From positions 2,728,001 through 2,792,000 of the forward strand of contig NEEC01000008.1 in assembly GCA_002189035.1 (NCBI GenBank): 64,000 nt of DNA. The letters are read 5' to 3'. Shown piece after piece: positions 51,543 to 62,068 of this stretch. Under the pieces are notes generated by a model, which had not been told where the DNA came from, did no database searches, and saw only the letters and a list, made by a program, of their open reading frames with translations. Numbering within the stretch: position 1 is the first letter of the stretch; every line of letters begins with the position of its first letter. The position numbers were made by a program, and so were the translations under genes. This stretch comes from Utricularia gibba. Its lineage: Eukaryota > Streptophyta > Magnoliopsida > Lamiales > Lentibulariaceae.

Positions 51543-52840
51543 ATGCAACACAGCAGAAGCTTTGGAAGCGCGCTCATGGCCCAAGAACTTGAGAGCCGTC
51601 TTCTTCCTCCAAAGCTAACAGGAAATGAGTTGGAGGAGCGAGATGCCTGCGTTTCTTCTCACAGGGGGCTACTTTCTCATATGAACAGTGGGGCTGTTTT
51701 TAGAAACGGTGTGGAGGACCTTTATGGCAGACCGTACCCGGTGCTTGAGCCCTGGACCTCTCATGGCTTCCATGGCAGACATGTCATTAGGTTGAATATG
51801 CCCCCATCATACTGTAGTAAAATTCCTCCCATTTGTGAAACTGGGCTCCTGAAGCTGAAGCTACTAGATCACTCAAAGACCCCAGATCATCCTGCTGTTA
51901 CCTTCTGCTTCAGAGATTCCCAAGTAAGCAAGCCACTCCCTTCATATTCACAGAGTATGATCCATGGCGCCGAGTTTAAGCATCGGATGCGTCGCAGGGG
52001 TGCACATCAAGCAAACTGAGAATAAGGTGGACGCAGGATCTTCACAACAGGTTTGTGGAGTGCGTGGACCAGCTCGGAGGCTCTGAAAGTAAGTTCAGTT
52101 TTTGTTGCAGCTGCTGTTGCCTCGGGTTTCCCAGACTGATCTGCTTCTGGTGTGCATAGAGGCTACGCCAAAGCAAATTCTAAAGTTGATGGATGCTGGG
52201 GGACTCACAATCTTCCATATCAAAAGCCATTTGCAGGTCCATCCCAGCTCAGCTTAGTAAATTTCTCCTGTGTAGTAGAGTTAAGCTTTTTCAAGTTGGT
52301 TTTCCTGCAGAAGTATCGGAATGCTAAGAGCGTGCCTAGTTCATCCCAAGGTACAAGAAACAAATTCATAGCAAGTGTCACAAGCCCCCATAATCGTGTC
52401 TCACTGTAATCAATGGCAGGTAAAAGAAGAGAAACAGGAACTGGTTCAAGTTCGAATATCTCTACCCAAAACGACAATCACAAGTATTTTCAATCGCAAG
52501 TTCGATTTACAAAATGATTACTTTAGTAGCAGAGGGAGACTAAAGTAAGTAATGCACTTCCTCCCAGTAGGTTGCAGATCAAGGAGGCGCTTCAGCTGCA
52601 ACTGGATGTTCAGAGGCGTCTTCACGAGCAACTAGAGGTAACACTGATAACAGTACATCATGCATTCAAGTTGACGTATGTTTATTTTCATTCTGACCAC
52701 CAAGAAATGGAGTGTCATATTTATGCATTGTGGAGATGCAGATACAACGGAACTTGCAACTAAGGATCGAAGAGCAGGCGAAGCAGCTGAAGCTCATGTT
52801 CGACATACAGCGGAACGCAGCAGATACCCACCAATCATAA
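51543..52840 (+). CDS. MYB-CC transcription factor (PHR1/PHL-like)
   Basis: Six exons: 51543-52088, 52160-52236, 52311-52350, 52420-52483, 52571-52637, 52742-52840. About 297 residues. The MYB/SANT domain reads RIRWTQDLHNRFVECVDQLG, KATPKQILKLM and GLTIFHIKSHLQKYR. The coiled coil has LQIKEALQLQLDVQRRLHEQ and IQRNLQLRIEEQAKQLK, with the diagnostic LHEQLE. PHR1/PHL proteins bind P1BS (GNATATNC) and drive phosphate-starvation genes; some relatives have other roles. Exon 1 is one base short: HRMRRRG must change frame to reach SSKLRIRW, and the G4 run at 51997-52000 is where a fifth G restores RRRGCTSSKLRIRW. Without it the protein ends at 52019 before the DNA-binding domain. Confidence 0.9.
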
Positions 52841-53250
52841 AGATAGAAGGGCATGTTTATATCAGAAACACCATGAATGATCATGTGTATATAAACTGTA
52901 GTTGCATATTTCTGCCAAACCGTCTAAATCCATCCCATTCCCACAAAACTTTATCATCCCGACAAGGCAAAGGTGTACAAGAAAAACGTGCTAGTTATTA
53001 CATTTTCTGACTCACGTTTATCCTAAACAGACTGTAGTGAAAGTATGACGGACATGACCGCAACTATTCAGGAAGTTACCTAACAGTTGTCCTAAAGCGG
53101 TTGAAGTAAGTTTCATTCTTGAAGGGGCGAACACAGAAACCTGCAGGTTCAACGTCTGAATTTTTATACACAAAGATCAATTTTTTTAATGTAAATAATT
53201 CACAATTTTTGAGCATCCACATTTTTTAGATACTTAAAATTATAAATTTC

Positions 53251-53270
53251 TATTATTATTATTATTATTA
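53251..53270. repeat. ATT microsatellite
   Basis: About six to seven perfect ATT units in non-coding DNA. Confidence 0.7.
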
Positions 53271-53666
53271 AACAATAAAAAATATAATATAAAAATATCA
53301 ATGATATCCCCAATCTTCACTATACCATCGAGAGCGTGTGAGGGTATTTTGGTCAAATGACTACTACGATTGTGCATCTTCTGGGATTTTATAGCATATA
53401 GTATCTTGAAAAACCTGGACATGGGAGGATTTCCTGGGGACCCGATTACCTTTAATCTGCTTCACTGTTTTCGAATTCGATGTTATGGCATGAAATCGGA
53501 CATGTCTTTTAACCTGAGATAATTTGAATGAAATTTGACTTCTTTTAATATTTTAAAATCGACTGATAAATCTACGAATCATGTCGAATGATTAACGGTA
53601 AGTGATTCAATATTTTTCTACTAGCATAATGTTGTTTGGATAACATTATGTTGAATAAACATTAAA

Positions 53667-53903
53667 GCAATGTTCCGGAATATTTCTCCGGAGTATTTCT
53701 ACTCCCCGAAAAATATAAAGTAGAAATAGAAATAATTTGTAGAAGTATGACTCTTGTTACTTTTAATTTCTACTGTTCGTATAACTTGATTTTAGAAATA
53801 TTTCTACTATAATTAAAAGTAGAAATTAATTGTTTTTCGTATAAAAATTATTTTTATTATTTCAAAAGTAGAAATATTAACCAGAAATATTCCGGAACAT
53901 TGC
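53667..53903. mobile_element. Non-autonomous DNA transposon (MITE), perfect 21-bp TIRs
   Basis: The left end GCAATGTTCCGGAATATTTC (plus T) is repeated exactly in reverse complement at the right end, 53883-53903. The element is 237 bp, AT-rich, non-coding, and has further GTAGAAAT/ATTTCTAC inverted repeats inside. TTAAA flanks both ends (53662-53666 and 53904-53908) and is a plausible target-site duplication. Superfamily is not settled; TTA-type targets would suit PIF/Harbinger or a Tc1/Mariner-like source. Perfect TIRs suggest recent insertion. Confidence 0.8.
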
Positions 53904-54268
53904 TTAAATTTACATAGCTAAATTTATTTTTATTATATATTCATAATGGGTTCAATCAGATTCCATTAATTATAAAAAGAATTCATTTATAAAGCACTGA
54001 TGGCAGGTTTATATGGATTGACAAGTTAGGTCTTCTTTGGTATCAATATAGAAAATTTAAAAATAATTTTACTTTTATTAATTATAAATTTAATTATTAA
54101 TATCTATAATCAAATATATTATTTTAATAAAAGAAAACCTACTCATCAACCCCTTATTCCGTTTTTACCCTTTCCCCGATTTCAAGTTTTAACTACGATT
54201 TTGCTTATCAGGAATGTTTAAGGCATCTCCTTCTGAACCTGCCCTCTTCCCATTTCAAGCAGACTGAA

Positions 54269-54427
54269 ATGGGAAGCTCTGAGCTACAAGACGATGGCGA
54301 CCCGGATGCCTTGTGCTGTGCAAACCCGATGCAGCGTCGGATCCGGGTCGCCATACTGTGGCCACTTAAACGATGGTTCAGGAAGGCTTCTTGCATTAGT
54401 GACATCGAAATGCTTGATATTGATTAG
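54269..54427 (+). CDS. Possible 52-residue small protein
   Basis: An ATG frame too short for usual gene calls: an acidic N-terminus (MGSSELQDDGDPD), then a basic/hydrophobic centre (MQRRIRVAILWPLKRWF) and an acidic end (SDIEMLDID). The local composition is more GC-rich than the flanks, which supports coding. No family recognised, no signal peptide. It could be chance. Confidence 0.35.
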   Translation: MGSSELQDDGDPDALCCANPMQRRIRVAILWPLKRWFRKASCISDIEMLDID

Positions 54428-54696
54428 AGGTTAGATGCTCCTTGGAGGAGCAATCATTTAGATTTATTAGTAGAACAGAGACAAATGATTTCAGCATAAT
54501 CCTATGCTCTTGATAATTTGGAATAGACTACTACATCATTGATCAGTACAACACAATGCATCACAAATCAAGCCATGGAGCCCCATAGCTTCATTTATTC
54601 CAAGTTCCTAGCTTTTCAAGTCAAGTATGAATGTGTGGAGAGGTGGAGGTAGGCGAGAGCGGATGGCTGTGGAGCGATGCAGGAGTAGTAGTTCCG

Positions 54697-54950
54697 TTAC
54701 GGGGGAGGAGGAGGTGGCGGGGGTCTGGGAGCCGGTGGTGGTGGCGAGGGAGGTGGTGGCGGCGAGGGAGGTGGCGGCAGAGGAGTGAGGGGGCAAAACC
54801 ATGGCGGCGGAGGAGGGAACCATGGAGGGGGGAAAATCCGGGGGGCAAGGGAATGCATGGTGGCCAAGGACCAAACCCAAAGCCTTCAGAAGTGGCTACC
54901 AAGAGACCCAAAAAGACAACCACCACATGAAGCTTCTTCATCTCCTTCAT
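54697..54950 (-). CDS. Small secreted proline-rich protein (copy 1)
   Basis: The signal peptide MKEMKKLHVVVVFLGLLVA is followed by FGFGPWPPCIPLPPGF. One base is then missing in a C6 run (plus-strand G run 54827-54832). After it the natural frame reads PPPWFPPPPPWFCPLTPLPP and a Pro/Ser tail to the stop at 54697; repaired length about 84 residues. The WFCP motif and Pro-rich tail are shared with copy 2 at 57.3 kb on the same strand. The family was not recogn­ised by name; it may be a cell-wall or apoplastic peptide. Confidence 0.55.
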
Positions 54951-56832
54951 GGTCGCTGCATGGCACAGACTGCTGAACTCCTGGCCTATTTATAGGCAAA
55001 GGATGCAGCACTTTTCGCTGCTTCAGCAGTAGCATTTGATTCCGTAACATGATTCCACGTTGGAGGAGTATGTGTTGCATTAAGTGGAGTACGAGAAAAA
55101 TGTTCCACCCCATTAACACACAATCAATGCTTAGTCTCTGCTAATCTGCAAAAGTTTCATGTGTCGCCCACCGACATTTAAGCTCCACTGATACCTTCAT
55201 CGTCCCCTCAGTTGGACTTCCTGCAACTCAAATAAATAAGAAAGCATGGGGCAGCCCTGTTTCGTGCCAAAATCTCCAAGGATTAAGAATGATGTCTGCT
55301 GAAAGAAGGGGATTGCCTGGGGTGGGCATACCTGACTTTTAGGGCTTGTCATTTGAAAGCAGATGCCTTGGTATTTACTTCACTTTTTCCTCTCTTTTTG
55401 TCTTTGCAGATTACATAAAAGGAAAGTGTTTCCTTTGGCGAAATGAACTCTTCTAATTTGAAGTTGATAATTTGATGGATCGATTATGTGTGAAATTTAT
55501 GTACATAAAAAATGTATTATCATATTTTAAAAAATTAGATCAAATTGATTATAAATTATTCATAATTTTTTTTATTTTTTATTATTTCATTTTAACTTTC
55601 TAATATAAGATTATTTATTCTAATAAATTCTATATTTACAATTGTGTGACTTTTTCTATGTTCTCATATGGTTTGTGTAACGACTTATGTCCGACTTATA
55701 TTATATTATCGTTTTGGATATTCAATATTCATGTTTTTATGTTTTCTTCACTTTTGACTTATCTTTCGAGAAGTTTACCCATATTCATTTTACTGAAAGT
55801 CAATACACGCTTAATTTTAGAGTTTTTTATCAAGTATCCTTCATTTTATTTGAAAAAAATTTATACGATATTTGCATAATCATTCTATTTGATCTCATTT
55901 TTTCTCGCATTTATAATAGATATCAAATTCATCTAAAGATCTTCCATACTTCCATCGGGCGGGACATGACACCTCCCTCACTAACGTAGAATAAATAGGT
56001 TCTAAAATATCAGAAATTGTGGAGGTTTTAGAAAGAACTAGACTCATCTTCCGTTATTTTCCAGAGATATGGCCCCTTAGTTATGAGCTTAAGCCCACTT
56101 AGATTGCCTTTAATGGCGGCCTTTATTATTGAGAAATTGATGATGGGTCGGATCTTAGGCCCATTTTTGGTGGGTGGGCCAGCAACTCTTTCAGATTCAG
56201 AACATCAGGCCGCCATAAACTGACTACATATCGTTTCTTTCAAAATCAATTTTTGAAGAATAATTTTAATAAATATATAAAGAAAGCGTAGGTTACAGAC
56301 ATACTTCTTAAAAATAAGAAATACTTTCAAATTTTTAAATCATTTTCTAGAAATATATATTCAATTTAAACATGATGTAAGATTTATACTTTATTATTGA
56401 CACTTAAATTTTAAGTTTAAAAAATATTTATTTTTGATGAATAATGTATTATTTTAAATATGAATATATATATAAGTTTATGAATTTCCGTATTCGTATA
56501 TTTCGAGATTGTGATCACTGGGCCCACTGCGCACATAATATATCTTCTTACAAGTTAATCCCATAATGCAGTTTGGAGTTGATTATTAAAAATTAACTAT
56601 CTTCTTACTAAAATCAATTTACTAGTAGCCCGAGTCCGTACAGCACATCGCAGGGTGCAAGAAGAGAGATGAGAACCATGGATGGGGATTCGTATTCATG
56701 TTCCTAAGAATTACATGTTTACCAACACAACATGAGGAGGATGGAAGCTGAAGTGGAGAAGATTAATGCTAATGCGCTATTGAGATGTGTTCTGTTATGT
56801 GAAGCGGATGACGATGCTGTTGATCCGACGGA
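54951..56832. other. Intergenic region between the two proline-rich genes
   Basis: Promoter of copy 1 (TATA-like CTATTTATAGGC near 54984-54995, about 35-45 bp before its start codon). About 1.2 kb of AT-rich spacer follows, with two site II motifs (GGCCCA 56158-56163, TGGGCC 56175-56180) that face no recognisable gene. Confidence 0.5.
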
Positions 56833-57267
56833 TTACAGACGAGGAGGTGGAGGTGGCGGTCTAACAGTAGCAGGCGGCGGCGGCGGCGTTGTCAGTGGCG
56901 GCGGTGGTGGAGGCGGATTTATGGGGCAAAACCACGGGGGCAGTGGCGGAAAGGGAATGCATGGCGTAGGACTGGGTGCAGACGGTGGCAACGGGATTGG
57001 AGGCCAGAAAGCAGGCGGCGGTGGACTTGGTGGCGAAGGACTTGGCGGCGGTGGACTTGGCGGCGGCGGACTTGGCGGCGGCGGACTTGGCGGCGGGGGA
57101 CTTGGCAGGGAGGGAGTTGGAGGAAGGGGAATCGGAGAGGGAGGCATTGGAGGAAGGGGAATCGGAGAGGGAGGCATTGGAGGAAGAGGAAACGGATTCC
57201 AGCCTCTAGACGCAGCAACGCAGAGGGCCAGAAGGGCACCCACAAGATGACTCTTGATCCCTCCCAT
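56833..57267 (-). CDS. Proline-rich secreted protein with tandem PPSPPP repeats (copy 2)
   Basis: Single exon, 144 residues. A signal-like N-terminus MGGIKSHLVGALLALCVAAS is followed by W and repeats PLPPMPPSPI, then SPPPP units, PTPCIPFPPLPPWFCPINPP and a poly-Pro end. SPPPP blocks are extensin-like hydroxyproline targets, which suggests a cell-wall location. Shares CIP..LPP and WFCP with copy 1 about 2.3 kb away. The DNA consists of a 15-bp unit repeated about six times and a 30-bp unit repeated about 2.5 times, so length is likely variable. The opposite strand has a longer Gly-rich open frame, judged a shadow. Confidence 0.6.
   Translation of the reverse strand: MGGIKSHLVGALLALCVAASRGWNPFPLPPMPPSPIPLPPMPPSPIPLPPTPSLPSPPPPSPPPPSPPPPSPPPPSPSPPSPPPPAFWPPIPLPPSAPSPTPCIPFPPLPPWFCPINPPPPPPPLTTPPPPPATVRPPPPPPRL
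57014..57190. repeat. Coding minisatellite: 15-bp and 30-bp tandem units
   Basis: About six copies of GGCGGCGGCGGACTT (57014-57105), then a 30-bp unit beginning GGAGGAAGGGGAATCGGAGA repeated about 2.5 times (57119-57190). It encodes the Pro/Ser repeats of the minus-strand protein. Confidence 0.75.
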
Positions 57268-58576
57268 GGATATGTTCCTGCTTCACATGCCAACTCTATC
57301 CCCTTTTTATAACCTGCAAAAAAAGTGTCTTTTTCTCGCGTAGGACTCCAAATTCATCTTAGGGCAATTACTCGAGTTCCATATTCCAACGCACTTTAAC
57401 ATGAAGAAAAAGCACGTGAAAAAATGCCTTCTCCAGCTCCAACACACGATCAAGGTTACCCAACTCCGGTGACTCAGGTCCCAGGGCTCGTCGGTTTCAT
57501 TCAGCCTCTTTGGACCAAAGGAAAATACCACAGTAAGCTTTTGGGGAGCAACCAAAGCGGATAAGCGCCATTGCGATTGCATAATTGAGAGCGATGGTGT
57601 TGCCATGGCGTCAAGGGGAGACTTATTGATGAGGGTGGAGTCGACATGGGGAGTCATGAGTGCGATAAATGCCATTGGAATAATAAGGTATGCACCACCT
57701 TGCTACAATTATTGGTAAATATTCCTTGAGACAAAACTTATTAAAACGAACAATATCGTATAACACAAGTGTTTTTTTTATGTTACAAACATCTCTTGAT
57801 TCAGCCATCCACTCTCTGTATTCTGTATTTGTGAAGTGGGTTTTACCCTTTCATCGCTGGTGTGCAGCAAAGAGTATTTATCAGATGCTTAAATGTGGTG
57901 GTCAACGTGCAGATTTGATGAGCCCTCGACGTTGTTGTCTTCTTGGGATTTTGCTCATTGACTCCGGCGCCGGCGTAGCAAAGACTATTCACTCCTGGAA
58001 GTCTGACTCGGAACACTTCTTTGAATGCATGGCGACTATTCCAGACGAGCCTTTGACCTTGCAGTGTGTGTTTCCTGGGAGTTGGCTTATTGACTTCAGG
58101 GTATTGTAGCGAGGACTATTACTGGTACTTGCTCCTACAGGTCTACTCTCTTCAGAGGAATCATCATCAAGGGACCTGTGTAAACAAGGGGTTTGATCCG
58201 ATCCTTGCTCATCTCTCAAAAACAACACTTTCGGCATCTAAATTCAAGGATGAATGCTTTTCAACACAGTTACAACAGATGGAAAGTCTCCCCAGACTTC
58301 ATTTTTTGTTCTCAAAATCCAAATGCTAGGAGAAGGAGCCGTTTAGGTGTCGTCCCAGGGGCAATGGCATCCCAACAGGGGAGTGGGTGAGTCTTGGCTG
58401 GTGCACCAACTCTGTACAAGTTTTCATTCTCCTGCAAGGGCATGCAGTTGATCCAATCATCTTCGGCATTCACAACTTGGGCGCTTGATCAGCAACGGAG
58501 CTCGGCTTGTTTTATTGCAATCAAAAGACTAGAGAAAGTCTTCTCTCATTCCAAGAACGCTACACTGTGGAACTTA
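57268..58576. other. Intergenic region, nothing recognised
   Basis: Upstream of copy 2 and downstream of NSL1. Several short frames on both strands (up to about 140 codons) show no family motif. A TATA-like TTTTTATAACC is near 57305. It may hide old duplicated gene debris, but I cannot identify it. Confidence 0.4.
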
Positions 58577-61359
58577 CTATTCCAGCTCGGCATCAGCATC
58601 CTCCTCATCGGGTGGAAGGACTGTAAGTAAAGAATACTTCACCTTGAGAGAAATTTTCCCATTTTCAACTACAAGTCGAGCACCCGAAACAACCCAATAA
58701 CCAGGTGGCTCTTGGGGCCCTCGCATCATCTCAGTTGTATCAACAAATTTCAGGAGTTTTGGGGTTTGGATTGGAACAGGCGGGCCACCAGGGTAGACAG
58801 CAGAGTTTATATTCACTGCAGCAGGAATGGGGGGCTGCTTTTGAGCAACTGAGAAATGGTGGCTAAACAGAGTAGAAATACGTCCAGATTTGCGGGCCAA
58901 TCCAACGGATCCATCCCACTCTGGCTCTTTTACTGAGACAGCTCCAATAACTCGAGAAAATTTGAGCCTGAGGAGAAGAACATTCTTGAACCCATGAGCT
59001 GCAACCTGAAGCTGTGCTCCAGTGACAACTGAAAGTTCCTCATCTGACTCAACTGGAGCTGTGCACACGTGGGAAAAGTTCTTCCAATTCACTTTCTCAC
59101 AATATCTGAGATCATATGATTCCTCCCGGAAATTTCCACTTGCCTCATCCTCAAGTTGGAAAATACTTGGAAGGGAGGACAAATGCTGCAAGTGTATAGC
59201 CAAACGGTTGCTTCGTCTACCTTCAAGGTACAACCTTAGACCTGTGACAGGCCTCTTACCTACGTCGACCTGAATCAACTCAACATCATGCAATTGCAAG
59301 TAACGATTCTTATCATGGGAAGAGGGATAGGACACTTACAGGACTGATATTAACAAAAAGCCTTGGGCCGAGAAGACTGAACTGGAGTGAAGCTGTTGTT
59401 TGCTGTCGACGTTGAGGACCAAGTGGAAGGTCACAAAATACCGGTGCCCACTGCCTCGGTAACTGGAATTCCAGAAACTGATGAAGTTCTTCAATCGGCG
59501 GCTTATCTGTATCAAGGGTATTACATAAGGGATATGCTTGGCACAGACTACATCATAACTGAATAATGAGAAACCAAGTCATGGTTCCACTCACAACGCA
59601 TATACAGATTTATGGCATGAGTTAAATAACCGCTTCCAGAAACACCATTTAGCAGCGATGTTATTGGGATAAAAGACATCGAAATGACATCAGGCTCCAT
59701 AAAAACTGTTTCTAGCCACTCCTCATGAGTCAAATTTGCATTGTCACTCCCACCCCTTCTTTTACAAACGCAGACAGTGTCCTGTTAGTTCACAAAGGAA
59801 GAGAATATTAGAAGGCCACGCCCACAGAAATACACAAAATAATAACAAGGATGAAATTCCTACATCATCACGAGAACAATAATTTGATGTTCCATGATCT
59901 TCAAACCGTAACTTTCTCTCTTGTACTACAGCCTGAAGGATGAGCCATAAAGCCACAAAATACACACATCAAGTCCAATACCAGAAAAAGTGAAAATATC
60001 CACATCCTAAATCAGTTATTTCAGCTGCTTGGTTCATTATTTATTTACCACGAGTTCAACTGCATCAATATGAATGATAATACTACGTAAGCATAAACAT
60101 TTTTTTCATGGATATACGCATTAGGAGTTTATAACGTTAAAAACCAAAACATTTCAAAACCTTCTCAGAACCCAACAAATGCCGATAATGCACTTCATTA
60201 CGCTCGCTTGTTTCTGAGAATCTCTTGTCAGCCAGCTCCTTCAAACGCTGCTGCACATCAGCAGGTTGAAGAGCTGAAGAATGCTGTTGTTTCATGTAAA
60301 GCACATCTTTCCCACCCATCTTCAAACCAACAATGATATGAGTACCAAACTTAGCAATAAACCTGGAAAGCATGCATATATCAGCCAAACCATGAAAGAG
60401 TAAGCAATTTACCATAAATAAAAAACTTGCTACTCTAATGCAATTCTTCTAGCATACAAAGTACCAATCAGACGTGATTACCAAAAGAGATTAACACGTT
60501 GAAAATGAATCCAGTTGAAGTTATAAGCTTACAAAATTCCATTGTCCTCCCTGACTGTAAAATCGACTTTACTTTTTTTTTTTTTTTTGGTTTTCTGGAA
60601 TAAAACGAAGGAGCAAATGGAAAGACAAAATAAGGATGAAACTCAAGCTGTTTGCTGCACCTTGCCAATGCAGCAGGATCCCAAGAAGACGGAAGTTCTT
60701 GTCTCACTTGATCTTTCAGAACAACGTGAGACTTATCGAGTGCAACTGTGTATAGTGTAATAAACATTCCATCAAAAGCAAGTATTTTTGAAGATGAGGC
60801 GTCTCTTTGCCAACAACCGGAAAACTCAAACATAGCGTTAAAAAGCCCGGCAGGGATCTTTCCGCCCAACGAAAGCTCCTGATTTATTTGCTCCGCCATC
60901 TGCAAAAATAAACAAGGTGAAAAAAAGAAAGTGTAAATTCCACTAAATCTCTGGGTAAAGCGCATGAAGCGATATACATGTGCACTTATTTGTGGTGATG
61001 AAACAAAAGACATCAACAAAGCTCGAATTCATATAACTTAAAGATCGAACACATCTTCAAACAAAAGTCAATCTGGAAAATGAAAGTCCACTAAAAATAA
61101 CCTGTTGGAAACTCAGAGTATCCGAATGAAACCGAATCCTCTCCCCTTTATCACATTTTATTGATTTGGGCACATCAGGAATCAAGATTCCTCCTGGAAG
61201 AACAACGTCCGTCACACGTGATTGATCCCCATCAATCTCAATAATTGGTGAATCCCCTTTACGATATTTCAGCCTAAGATCTAGGCAAACGTCATATCCA
61301 TGACCAATGGAATGAATCGCAAACCTAGCAGCTTCCGTAGCAGGAAGCTTCAGCGCCAT
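58577..61359 (-). CDS. NSL1: MACPF-domain protein NSL1/CAD1-like
   Basis: Seven exons (61359-61102, 60899-60661, 60362-60161, 59932-59864, 59781-59595, 59506-59340, 59269-58577), all in phase, 604 residues against about 612 in Arabidopsis NSL1. Starts MALKLPATEAARFAI. Matching stretches are PGGILIPDVPKSIKCDKGER, SLGGKIPAGLFNAMFEFSGC, FGTHIIVGLKMGGKDV (the MACPF signature region), MEPDVISMSFIPITSLLNGV, PPIEELHQFLEFQLPRQW, KRPVTGLRLYLEGRRSNRLA and PPGYWVVSGARL. Loss of NSL1 or CAD1 in Arabidopsis causes salicylate-dependent spontaneous cell death, so it is a negative regulator of immunity; pore formation is not established for plant members. MALKL is chosen over an upstream in-frame Met (MKRVC) by family fit. 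Confidence 0.95.
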
Positions 61360-62068
61360 TTTTTGAGCAGCGCAGACGCGTTTCAAGAGTCACCAAAGCT
61401 GGCTTAGTACAGAAACAACAACCGCCCAAAATTCTCCCACACACCCATGAAAACCTGCGCATCGAGGAACGCCAGCCAAACAACGACACCTGACATCAAT
61501 CAAAACCCTAATCCAAACTCACAAGTTTCACAAACCACCACCCCAAAAAACCCATGCTGGGCAACTGTAAATATTGCTCAACCTTCACTCAGAGATGCAA
61601 AAACTCAACACCCTTCACAACCCAAGGTTCCTTCCGCAGATCTCGAAGAAGAGAAGCATGATAAGTACAACTTTTTCAACTGTTCACTCCAGTGAAGCTA
61701 AGTGGAGAATGCAGATTTCCACACCTTGAATTATGTTTTTACCAGCGCCCCATCAATTCCTTTTTTTTTTTAACATTTTCCCCCTCAAGTCTGATCCCAT
61801 TTGAATACAACGTGCCTGGTAATTATTCTAAAATAAATTCATTATAAATTCTGAAGAAAATTTGGCTATATGGTGCTTATGTGTTTACATACATTTTTAT
61901 TTTTAAAAAATAAGAAATTAATAATCATACATAACATATATATTTCTCTATTGCGACTTATTTCTTTAATTTTTCCCAACTTTTTATTTTTAGAATTTTT
62001 AAAAATTATTAAAAATATTTATTCTATTTTTCAAAAAAAAAATTAAAAAATATGTACGAAATATAAGT
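61360..62068. other. Intergenic region
   Basis: NSL1 leader, then AT-rich spacer and the 3' region of the PPR gene. A plus-strand 82-codon frame at 61447 is Gln/Asn/Thr/Pro-rich with no homology I recognise and lies in the likely NSL1 promoter/leader. Confidence 0.45.

Larger units (their letters stand above)
52841..54268. other. Intergenic region with an ATT microsatellite and a MITE
   Basis: AT-rich. Contains an ATT trinucleotide repeat (53251-53270) and the MITE described separately. Otherwise no gene. Confidence 0.5.

Noticed and set aside
56732..57250. 172-codon glycine-rich frame on the plus strand
   Set aside because: It is the antisense of the proline-rich gene. GC-rich trinucleotide repeats open several frames at once. 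The minus-strand frame has a signal peptide and a related neighbour on the same strand, while the plus frame has neither.
57307..58330. Several 80-140 codon frames on both strands between the proline-rich gene and NSL1
   Set aside because: No family motif, no consistent splice structure, conflicting strands; not enough support to call a gene.
61447..61695. 82-codon Gln/Asn/Thr/Pro-rich frame upstream of NSL1
   Set aside because: Low complexity, no recognised similarity, and located in the NSL1 leader/promoter on the opposite strand.
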